Assembly: GCA_937862595.1 (NCBI GenBank)
Contig: CALMFL010000042.1
Span: forward strand, 1 to 5,096
Length of the DNA stretch: 5,096 bases
Source of the DNA: an uncultured Fidelibacterota bacterium
Lineage (GTDB): Bacteria; Fidelibacterota; Fidelibacteria; Fidelibacterales; Fidelibacteraceae
Direction of reading: 5' to 3'
Shown in pieces: positions 1 to 4,698 of the stretch (position 1 is the first letter of the stretch; each line of letters opens with the position of its first letter). Under the pieces are notes generated by a model. That model was not told the origin of the DNA. It did no database searches and saw nothing but the letters and a program-made list of their open reading frames with translations. A program made the translations under genes and the position numbers.

Positions 1-7
1 TTCTAAA

Positions 8-14
8 CCTCCTT
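8..14 (-). promoter_or_regulatory. Strong Shine-Dalgarno for a gene starting off the left edge
   Basis: On the minus strand this reads AAGGAGG, a full anti-16S match. It is followed by the seven bases TTTAGAA before the window ends. A start codon would therefore fall exactly at or just beyond the left edge, so the minus-strand gene series probably continues with another gene. The start codon itself is not visible, so this is inference from the motif and its position after the previous stop. Confidence 0.55.
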
Positions 15-38
15 TTCTCCTCTTCTCCTTTTCTCCTC
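9..38. repeat. 16-nt-period polypyrimidine/polypurine direct repeat
   Basis: The 14-base unit CTCCTTTTCTCCTC occurs at 9-22 and again at 25-38, exact copies with a period of 16. From 8 to 50 all bases but one are pyrimidines on the plus strand. On the minus strand this is a purine tract carrying four GGAG motifs, the last of which belongs to the strong Shine-Dalgarno at the left edge. It could act as a ribosome standby region, or it may be simple slippage expansion. Confidence 0.75.
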
Positions 39-62
39 ATCCCCTCTTCCGCTGGGCGAAGC

Positions 63-98
63 CGGGATAGGTTGATGAAGTCGATTCAAACTATCCCG
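63..98 (-). other. Hairpin just after the last minus-strand stop codon
   Basis: CGGGATAG at 63-70 pairs with CTATCCCG at 91-98 (8 bp). Inside, TTGA at 72-75 pairs with TCAA at 86-89 after one G-A mismatch, leaving a 10-base loop. It begins five bases past the stop codon of the 269-aa gene. There is no T tract on either side, so it does not look like a standard rho-independent terminator. It may stabilise the mRNA 3' end or separate the genes in a polycistronic transcript. Confidence 0.5.
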
Positions 99-103
99 TC
101 AGG

Positions 104-913
104 TCACGGATACGCTTTCTCCGATAAAAACTCGAACAATTCCCGGTTGATCGCGTCCTCAATGAGGGCGTTGTAGCGTTCGACCGAATATCCGGCATTC
201 TGAATATTCCCGCGATGATACCGCTGCCAGGGCCATAACAGCACCAGTGCGGCTGAAAAATAATCCTGCTGCAGAAGATCGTAGGCGAACCAACCGCCCC
301 AGAACGCGGCGATCCCGATCGCTCCGACGGCTCCTTTGGCATTTTTTGCATAGATCTGGCCAGCGCCGGGCAAAAATGCGGACAAATATTTTGCGGTCAA
401 GACCTTTTTGCGATTTTTCGCGTCTTTCAGCAGTTCATCCAACGCGGTTCCCAGTTCATCCGTCCAAAGACCCCCGATCTCAAAGCTTTCTTTCACATAG
501 TCCCGTGACGCGTCGTAATCGCCCGACAGCGCTTTCAGCAGTCCGAGCAGCATGGCAGACCGGCTTCGCACATGCGGCGCCTGAGTGAAATGATACAGGG
601 ACAGCAGTCCGGACTCAGCCCGGCTGAAATTGCCTTCGATGATGTCCAGCCGATAGAGGTCCATTTTGCGTTCAGGGACCGTCTCCTCTTCCGCCAGCAT
701 CATGCTGCTCTCAAGAAATTTGCGTGCCAGCGGGAAATTCCCCTGCGCGAGGTAGCGGTCGGCGATGGCAAGATCGATGATCTCAAGACTGTCCCTCCGT
801 CCCGTCGTTTCCGCCTGCATTCTGCGGGAATAGAGGGATACGAGCCGATCCTCCGCGGACAGCAGGAGCGGCAGCAGCGCCAAGAACGGCAGGATGTGCT
901 TCAGGATCTTCAT
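104..913 (-). CDS. Exported TPR-like protein with C-terminal PGAG membrane domain
   Basis: This encodes 269 residues. Residues 1-20 form a signal peptide (MKILK, a leucine-rich core, then LLSA-ED). Residues about 40-165 are predicted alpha-helical in TPR-like pairs, with phrases such as YLAQGNFPLARKFLE and LSGDYDASRDYVKE. At 176-194 the motif KYLSAFLPGAGQIYAKNAKG starts a membrane domain with hydrophobic segments near 195-212 and 218-230, ending in RGN...YN around 234-248. The PGxGxxYA motif resembles the TM2/DUF5683 type of domain. The reading frame stays open upstream to 1030, but the start at 913 is chosen because it gives the signal peptide and an ATGA 4-nt overlap with the stop of the preceding gene. 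It shares its architecture with that gene. No enzymatic residues are recognised and the function is unknown; a scaffold or envelope role is inference. Confidence 0.85.
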   Translation of the reverse strand: MKILKHILPFLALLPLLLSAEDRLVSLYSRRMQAETTGRRDSLEIIDLAIADRYLAQGNFPLARKFLESSMMLAEEETVPERKMDLYRLDIIEGNFSRAESGLLSLYHFTQAPHVRSRSAMLLGLLKALSGDYDASRDYVKESFEIGGLWTDELGTALDELLKDAKNRKKVLTAKYLSAFLPGAGQIYAKNAKGAVGAIGIAAFWGGWFAYDLLQQDYFSAALVLLWPWQRYHRGNIQNAGYSVERYNALIEDAINRELFEFLSEKAYP

Positions 914-1671
914 TCTACCAGTTTGAGTATGACCTTGTTTTTTTGCATGGCGTTGTAGTCGTTCACCGCTTTGACCGAGCCGTAGATATCGCTCAGATAG
1001 AACCAGGCGCCGACGGCGGCCCATATCCATCCCCGTACGCTGCCTGCGCCGTTCTTTGAAAAATGATAATAGGCGTTATAGGCCGGTGCGGCGATCATGG
1101 AAAAGGCCTGCAGGCCGTCCATCCAGCGTCCGGCATAGACCTTGCCGCTCCCCGGGATCACGGCCGACATCAGGCCGCCCAGCACGGGCGAGCGCAGGCT
1201 TAGGTCCAGGCCCTCGCGCGAAAGGCGCATCAGTTTTCCGTCGTCCAAATGCGCCAGCTCCGTTCCGAGCGCAAAGGAGGAGTCGAACAAGCCCTCCCGG
1301 AAATAGGATCGCGCCCGATAGGACTGCGACCACTCGGGATCAAACGGTGTTTCCTTCAGGACCGAGCGAAGCCGCACGTAGTCGCCGGACCCGTATAGAA
1401 ACCCGATATAGTTCCGGCGAATCTCCGTATCGCCGGGATGCCATGACAGCAAAGCCCGATAGCAGGTATCGGCCGCCGCGTTCCGGCCGCTCTCTTCATA
1501 GAGGCGCGCCAGGGCCCGGCAGCTTTCTTCCCGGCTTTCTTCGTCGTTCAGTTTTTGGCGGTAGATCTCGATCGCAAGCGGCTTGTCGTACCTTGCGATA
1601 TAGGCTTCCAGTTCTCCGGCGAAAAGGGAGCTCAGGCAGAGTGCGGACAACATGTACATAAGGCGTTTCAT
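910..1671 (-). CDS. Exported TPR-like protein with C-terminal PGSG membrane domain
   Basis: This encodes 253 residues. Residues 1-19 are a signal peptide ending LFAG-E. Residues about 20-155 are helical, with TPR-like segments such as ALARLYEESGRNAAADTCYR (52-71) and YIGFLYGSGDYVRLRSVL (88-105). At 161-186 the motif SPVLGG...PGSGKVYAGRWMDG opens a membrane domain with hydrophobic helices near 187-200 and 215-228. A C-terminal DIYGSVKAVNDYN (228-240) matches the Y-G...YN end of the 269-aa neighbour. The two are likely diverged duplicates, similar in domain order more than in sequence. The start overlaps the stop of the YidD-like gene by 4 nt (ATGA) and no good Shine-Dalgarno precedes it, so translation is probably coupled. 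The domain resembles DUF5683/TM2 proteins; the function is unknown. Confidence 0.87.
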   Translation of the reverse strand: MKRLMYMLSALCLSSLFAGELEAYIARYDKPLAIEIYRQKLNDEESREESCRALARLYEESGRNAAADTCYRALLSWHPGDTEIRRNYIGFLYGSGDYVRLRSVLKETPFDPEWSQSYRARSYFREGLFDSSFALGTELAHLDDGKLMRLSREGLDLSLRSPVLGGLMSAVIPGSGKVYAGRWMDGLQAFSMIAAPAYNAYYHFSKNGAGSVRGWIWAAVGAWFYLSDIYGSVKAVNDYNAMQKNKVILKLVE

Positions 1672-2096
1672 CGCGTGGTATCCGGAAAGTCTTCGCTCAG
1701 ACGCGTGACCTTATCCTGCGGATAATAGATCTCGTTGGCGCTGTAACAGCGCAGCAGCCTGTCCCCCGTATTCAGGACCGCTTCCGGAAAGGACTGGTGT
1801 TTCAGGCAGAGAAAGGCGTATTCCGAGCAGCTGGGATGAAAGGTGCACACGTCCATATCCTGCGGGGATATGAAATCCTTATAGAGGTACACGCCTTCCA
1901 TGAAGAGGCCGGCGATCAGGGGTGTGCCGCCCGCATTTTTTTCAAGTTTCGTGGTGATCTTCCGGTTTGAGAACCGCGCTTTATAGGCCGGCGAATCAAA
2001 ATAGCGCTCACGGATCAGCGCCGCGTCGTTTTGGGCCGCCGCAATGGCCAGCATCATAAAAAGGCCGGCGCAGGCGATTTTACCAGCGGTATTCAT
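1668..2096 (-). CDS. YidD-like domain protein with N-terminal signal/anchor segment
   Basis: This encodes 142 residues. The C-terminal part carries the YidD (membrane protein insertion efficiency factor) signature: YLYKDFISP (70-78), C84-TFHPSC90-SEYA (84-94), and RLLRC117 (113-117) followed by a degenerate tail where YidD usually has a Gly/Pro-rich PF..GG.DPVP end. Classical YidD is a short (about 70-85 aa) inner-membrane-associated cytoplasmic protein that helps YidC-dependent insertion, and its gene usually sits between rnpA and yidC. Here there is an extra hydrophobic N terminus (7-21, ending AIAAAQ) and a charged linker (23-60), and the neighbours are envelope proteins. A periplasmic or membrane-anchored location is therefore likely and a role in YidC insertion is doubtful. 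The gene overlaps the LolA-like gene by 17 nt and has GGAGG at 2109-2113, 12 bases from the ATG. Confidence 0.85.
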   Translation of the reverse strand: MNTAGKIACAGLFMMLAIAAAQNDAALIRERYFDSPAYKARFSNRKITTKLEKNAGGTPLIAGLFMEGVYLYKDFISPQDMDVCTFHPSCSEYAFLCLKHQSFPEAVLNTGDRLLRCYSANEIYYPQDKVTRLSEDFPDTTR

Positions 2097-2757
2097 AGAC
2101 CTCGCAATCCTCCGGAAGGATGAAGCGGCGAACGACGGAATCGGGGATCTCCGTCAGAAAGCGGAGATCTTTAAAGGAATAATCCGTATCAAGGCCGTCT
2201 TCGCGTATCCGTATGTTCATGGGGTAATAGCGGCGGTCCCGTTCCTGCCAGCCGCTGAAAAACACACGTTTCAATTCTTTTTTATCGTCGCTGCTGATCG
2301 TTTTAACGACCCGTTCCCGAAAAACATATACCTTAAGACGCATGTATTCCTGCCTGGACTTCCCCCGCTTTTCCCAAATTTTGACCAGCGTGTCTCCGGC
2401 GGTCTCATGGCCGGTCAGGACAAAACCGAGTCCCTGCAATCCGAGGTCTTCTCTGTCGGAATACATGAACAACTGCAAGGCTGCGGTTGAAAGCGTTCCT
2501 TCGCGGTTGGTCATTTTAAGCGCGACGTTCTCTTCGGGATAATAATAAATGAAATGGTCTCCGTTCATGACAACACGCTGGCAAACGGGCGAATCGACAA
2601 AGAGATACATGCCGTAGTGCGGGTCGAAAAACACCCTGCCGTTTTCCGCGGCGGCCGAAGCCTGCCGTTTTTCATAGGCAAGGCTCAGCGGTCTCTCCTC
2701 TGCGAAAGGCAGGGCGGACAAGAACAGCAGGAAGATAAAAAGCGCACAGCGATGCAA
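2080..2757 (-). CDS. LolA-like periplasmic carrier-type protein
   Basis: This encodes 225 residues. Residues 1-19 are a signal peptide (MHRC, hydrophobic core, LPFA-EE). The mature part reads like the LolA/LolB fold: alternating beta strands from about 40, with NGRVFFDPHYGMYLFVDSP (39-57), then a dG..FIYYYPEENV strand pair (65-78). The second half has repeated strands such as DTLVKIWEK, MRLKVYVF and RRYYPMNIRI and ends with RFILPEDCEVYEY. LolA proteins carry lipoproteins across the periplasm; LolA-like relatives have varied or unknown cargo. No diagnostic residue proves lipoprotein transport, so this is a fold-level call. The start is TTG, since no in-frame ATG fits the signal peptide. It is supported by AAGGAG six bases upstream. 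It lies 32 nt after the stop of the 146-aa gene and overlaps the YidD-like gene. Confidence 0.8.
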   Translation of the reverse strand: MHRCALFIFLLFLSALPFAEERPLSLAYEKRQASAAAENGRVFFDPHYGMYLFVDSPVCQRVVMNGDHFIYYYPEENVALKMTNREGTLSTAALQLFMYSDREDLGLQGLGFVLTGHETAGDTLVKIWEKRGKSRQEYMRLKVYVFRERVVKTISSDDKKELKRVFFSGWQERDRRYYPMNIRIREDGLDTDYSFKDLRFLTEIPDSVVRRFILPEDCEVYEYRW

Positions 2758-2763
2758 GTCATT

Positions 2764-2769
2764 CTCCTT
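2764..2769 (-). promoter_or_regulatory. Shine-Dalgarno that decides the TTG start of the LolA-like gene
   Basis: The minus strand reads AAGGAG, then AATGAC, then TTG, an ideal six-base spacing. The ATG inside the spacer (2762-2760) is in another frame and would not give the signal peptide. This site therefore favours initiation at the TTG at 2757-2755. Confidence 0.75.
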
Positions 2770-2789
2770 ATGAGATGGTCCGGTATATT

Positions 2790-3230
2790 TTAATCGATCT
2801 CTATTCCCGGTAAGACAAGCGCCAGAAAGACACCGAGCGCCATGCCGAGGAGGCCCGAGGCGACCGCGGTCCCCGAGTAAAGGACCTGTCTCCCGCGTTT
2901 CGCATCAAGGTATGCCTTGCCGTAGGCCTGCGCATAGGCGGCCGGTTTGCCGATCAGCTTTTCGGCCGGCACCTTGCCCGGAAAAAACCAGGGCGCAATC
3001 GCACCCAGGGCACAGCTGCTTCCCGCCAGCAGCAGACGGTCGGCAAAGAAGAACAGTCCGGCCCCCACGCCGGCCGCTCCGGAGAGGACCCACCAGGGAC
3101 TGGCGTCTTCCTTCCCATCGCGGGAGCCCTCGGCCGCTGCGGGATCGGACCTCAGATCCTGAAGGGATTCTCCCGCAAGCAGCAGTGCAAAGCTCAGCAT
3201 CAGCAACATTGAGATCAGTTTTTTCAGCAT
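2790..3230 (-). CDS. Small exported membrane protein, 'DGKxDAS' family, paralog of 3336-3701
   Basis: This encodes 146 residues of no recognised function. The N terminus MLKKLISMLLMLSFALLLAG-E is a signal peptide. Residues 37-44 read RDGKEDAS, followed by hydrophobic stretches (46-63 and 66-83). Then comes PGKVPAEKLIGKP (84-96), an aromatic-spaced helix YAQAYGKAYLDAKRGRQV (99-116), and a last membrane helix (about 118-141). The same order of motifs occurs in the 121-aa protein next door, which lacks about 22 residues near 56-77. The two are tandem duplicates, this one having gained (or the other lost) part of the first membrane region. The ATG has only a poor ribosome site (CCGGAACC). The terminator lies about 57 bases upstream, so expression depends on read-through or an unseen promoter. 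Confidence 0.82.
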   Translation of the reverse strand: MLKKLISMLLMLSFALLLAGESLQDLRSDPAAAEGSRDGKEDASPWWVLSGAAGVGAGLFFFADRLLLAGSSCALGAIAPWFFPGKVPAEKLIGKPAAYAQAYGKAYLDAKRGRQVLYSGTAVASGLLGMALGVFLALVLPGIEID

Positions 3231-3286
3231 ATCGGTTCCGGTCTTTGGCTGTGATCATGTCGGGGTTAAAAATAAAAAAGAGGCAT

Positions 3287-3320
3287 AAAAAAGGAATGTC
3301 CACATTGCTGCGGACATTCC
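3287..3320 (-). terminator. Rho-independent terminator after the 121-aa gene
   Basis: On the minus strand GGAATGTCC (3320-3312) pairs perfectly with GGACATTCC (3301-3293) across a 10-base loop, followed directly by six T (3292-3287). It begins 16 bases past the stop of the 121-aa gene. A second T-rich stretch follows (3279-3266). It lies between the two paralogs, so it should end or reduce transcription into the five downstream genes. Confidence 0.85.
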
Positions 3321-3335
3321 GGATGTTTGAAACGC

Positions 3336-3701
3336 TTAACTCGGCAGAGAGGCGGCACCCGTACCGACAACCGCGGAGTTAATTAAAATCCCGATCGAGG
3401 CCCACATGACCTGACGCCAGCGTTTTGCCCTGATATAGGCATCGGCATAGCCTTTGCTGTAATCCGGAGCTTGCCCGACGATCATCTCGGAGGGAACGTC
3501 ACCAGGGACAAAATAGGCAACGGCGGCGCCCAGACAGTTACAGGCAGTGCCGGCAAAAATCCATAGCCAGCTGGCATCTCGTTTCCCGTCGCGCTTGCCG
3601 TGCATATATCCCATGTCGTATCCGGGACTCTGGGCCAATTCGCCCGCAAAGGCTAAGGCAAAACTGAGAATTAACACAACACTGATGATCTTCTTTAACA
3701 T
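3336..3701 (-). CDS. Small exported membrane protein, 'DGKxDAS' family
   Basis: This encodes 121 residues of no recognised function. Residues 1-19 are a signal peptide (MLKKIISVVLILSFALAFA-GE). GYDMGYMHGKRDGKRDAS (27-44) is a Gly/Asp/Lys-rich stretch before a hydrophobic segment (45-65). PGDVPSEMIVGQAPDYSKGY (66-85) leads into DAYIRAKRWRQVM (87-99) and a final hydrophobic helix (about 100-118). I recall similar short hypothetical proteins with P-x-VP...G..p.Y...Y..AY..K.R from FCB-type bacteria, but cannot confirm a family. It is the first minus-strand gene after the divergent region, has GGGGAG eight bases before the ATG, and is followed by a terminator, so it may be made as a monocistronic message. 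There is no lipobox; the cysteines at 54 and 56 lie inside the membrane segment. Confidence 0.82.
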   Translation of the reverse strand: MLKKIISVVLILSFALAFAGELAQSPGYDMGYMHGKRDGKRDASWLWIFAGTACNCLGAAVAYFVPGDVPSEMIVGQAPDYSKGYADAYIRAKRWRQVMWASIGILINSAVVGTGAASLPS

Positions 3702-3735
3702 TTCCTTTGCTCCCCTATTATTGGTTGACAGGAAT

Positions 3736-3763
3736 AATTTATTTATTTAAGGAATCATTGCAA
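3736..3763 (-). promoter_or_regulatory. Weak candidate promoter for the 121-aa gene
   Basis: On the minus strand TTGCAA (3763-3758) and TAAATT (3741-3736) are 16 bases apart, each matching four of six sigma-70 consensus bases. The start of transcription would fall near 3729, giving a leader of about 28 bases that contains the GGGGAG ribosome site at 3715-3710. The region is AT-rich, so chance matches are likely. Confidence 0.35.
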
Positions 3764-3791
3764 ACGCTTTTTTCGATAATCTTCGGATATT

Positions 3792-3845
3792 TTACCATAA
3801 CACCGGACCGGAATGCGCCGGAGGCTCCATGTTTTTTTATGGTAA
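3792..3845. repeat. 9-bp inverted repeat in the divergent control region
   Basis: TTACCATAA at 3792-3800 and TTATGGTAA at 3837-3845 are perfect inverted copies with a 36-base spacer (centre-to-centre about 45 bases). The right arm sits where the -35 element of the etf promoter would lie. The spacer contains three CCGG tetranucleotides and a T7 run (3832-3838) that overlaps the right arm. It could be a pair of operator half-sites or a long-range stem; the sequence alone does not decide. Confidence 0.5.
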
Positions 3846-3868
3846 TTATATGCAAATTATATTATACT
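3840..3868 (+). promoter_or_regulatory. Candidate promoter of the etf operon
   Basis: TATACT at 3863-3868 is a good -10 hexamer (five of six) in a strongly AT-rich stretch. An alternative -10 is TATATT at 3858-3863. At 17 bases spacing the -35 would be TGGTAA (3840-3845), a poor match that coincides with an arm of the inverted repeat, which fits activator or repressor control. Transcription would begin near 3875, leaving about 20 bases before etfB. Confidence 0.5.
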
Positions 3869-3885
3869 CGAAGTTGAATTGAAAC

Positions 3886-3891
3886 TGAGGA
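3886..3891 (+). promoter_or_regulatory. Ribosome binding site of etfB
   Basis: TGAGGA lies four bases before the ATG at 3896, close enough to act as the Shine-Dalgarno and to support this start. No other in-frame start lies between it and the promoter. Confidence 0.6.
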
Positions 3892-3895
3892 TAAT

Positions 3896-4684
3896 ATGAA
3901 TATTACGGTTTGCATCAAACAGGTCCCGGGCACGTCGGAAGTGGAGATCGATGAAAAAACCGGCGTCCTGAAACGCGACGGCATCGATTCAAAAATGAAC
4001 CCCTACGACCTTTACGCCATCGAGACCGCCGTGCGCATCAAAGAGCAGAACGGGGCGCATGTTACGGTCATTACGATGGGACCGCCCCAGGCGGAAGCCA
4101 TTATCCGGGAAGCCTACATGATGGGTGCGGACGAGGGCTGCCTTCTGACCGACCGGAAATTTGCGGGCGCTGACGTACTCGCCACCTCCTACGCGCTGTC
4201 CCAGGGCATTGCCAGTACCGGCCATGCCGATCTTATTATCTGCGGAAAAATGACCACCGACGGCGATACCGCCCAGGTGGGTCCGGAGATCGCCGAATAC
4301 CTTCATATCCCCCATGTTTCCAACGTACGCCGCATCCATACCCTCAGCGAGAGCTCCGTCGTCGTGGAAATGAACATGGCGGAATCGGTCGAGATCCAGG
4401 AAGTCCGGCTCCCCTGTCTGATCACCGTGGAAAAGGACATCCATCAGCCGCGTCTGCCTTCATTCAAATTAAAATTAAAGACCCAGGAGCGCCCGATACG
4501 CAGGATCACGTTCAACGACCTTGACGACCGGAATGAAATGCATTACGGCCTTAACGGGTCCCCGACCCAGGTCCTGAAAATATTCCCGCCGCCCGCAAAC
4601 ACCACCAGCGAACGCTGGGAAGGCAGCGGCGCCGAACTGAGCAAAAAGCTCAGCGACAAATTACACGAACTAAAATACGTATAG
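3896..4684 (+). CDS. etfB: Electron transfer flavoprotein beta subunit (EtfB/FixA family)
   Basis: This encodes 262 residues, the usual length for the family. It begins MNITVCIKQVPGTSEVEID, followed by NPYDLYAIETAVRIKE (35-50), VTVITMGPPQAE (56-67), the MGADEG...LTDRKFAGADVLATSY stretch (76-99) and the nucleotide-binding signature DGDTAQVGPEIAEYL (122-136). IHQPRLPSFKLKLK lies near 188-201. The PPQAE, FAGADxxATS and GDTAQVGP wording is typical of EtfB from anaerobes with electron-bifurcating complexes. There the beta subunit holds a second FAD that takes hydride from NADH, rather than the AMP of respiratory ETFs. It forms a cytoplasmic heterodimer with EtfA, whose gene follows after 14 bases. 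The bifurcating assignment is inference from sequence style and from the ferredoxin domain in the partner. Confidence 0.96.
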   Translation: MNITVCIKQVPGTSEVEIDEKTGVLKRDGIDSKMNPYDLYAIETAVRIKEQNGAHVTVITMGPPQAEAIIREAYMMGADEGCLLTDRKFAGADVLATSYALSQGIASTGHADLIICGKMTTDGDTAQVGPEIAEYLHIPHVSNVRRIHTLSESSVVVEMNMAESVEIQEVRLPCLITVEKDIHQPRLPSFKLKLKTQERPIRRITFNDLDDRNEMHYGLNGSPTQVLKIFPPPANTTSERWEGSGAELSKKLSDKLHELKYV

Positions 4685-4698
4685 GCAATCATTCAGAC

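Noticed and set aside
914..1030. Upstream extension of the 269-aa gene, giving a 308-aa protein
   Set aside because: The 39 extra residues are Arg/Gln-rich and overlap the previous gene in another frame. The start at 913 gives a clean signal peptide and the ATGA overlap.
1056..1661. Plus-strand open frame of 201 residues opposite the 253-aa gene
   Set aside because: It is dominated by Arg, Pro and Ser with no domain features, and has no ribosome site. It is the antisense shadow of a real gene.
2905..3303. Minus-strand open frame of 132 residues over the 146-aa gene, and a 156-residue plus-strand frame at 2912-3382
   Set aside because: Both are Arg/Gly/Pro-rich low-complexity translations typical of shadow frames. 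The 146-aa frame has a signal peptide and a paralog.
3725..3754. Plus-strand promoter starting with a perfect TTGACA at 3725-3730
   Set aside because: No acceptable -10 lies 15-19 bases downstream (the 17-base position reads TAAGGA), and it would give a leader of over 140 bases before etfB.
3801..3838. Plus-strand terminator: CCGG-AATGCG-CCGG stem followed by T7
   Set aside because: The stem is only 4 bp and sits 10 bases before the T run, and no plus-strand gene lies upstream for it to terminate.
3989..4444. Minus-strand open frame of 151 residues opposite etfB
   Set aside because: His/Gly/Asp-rich antisense translation. etfB on the other strand is a clear family member over the same bases.
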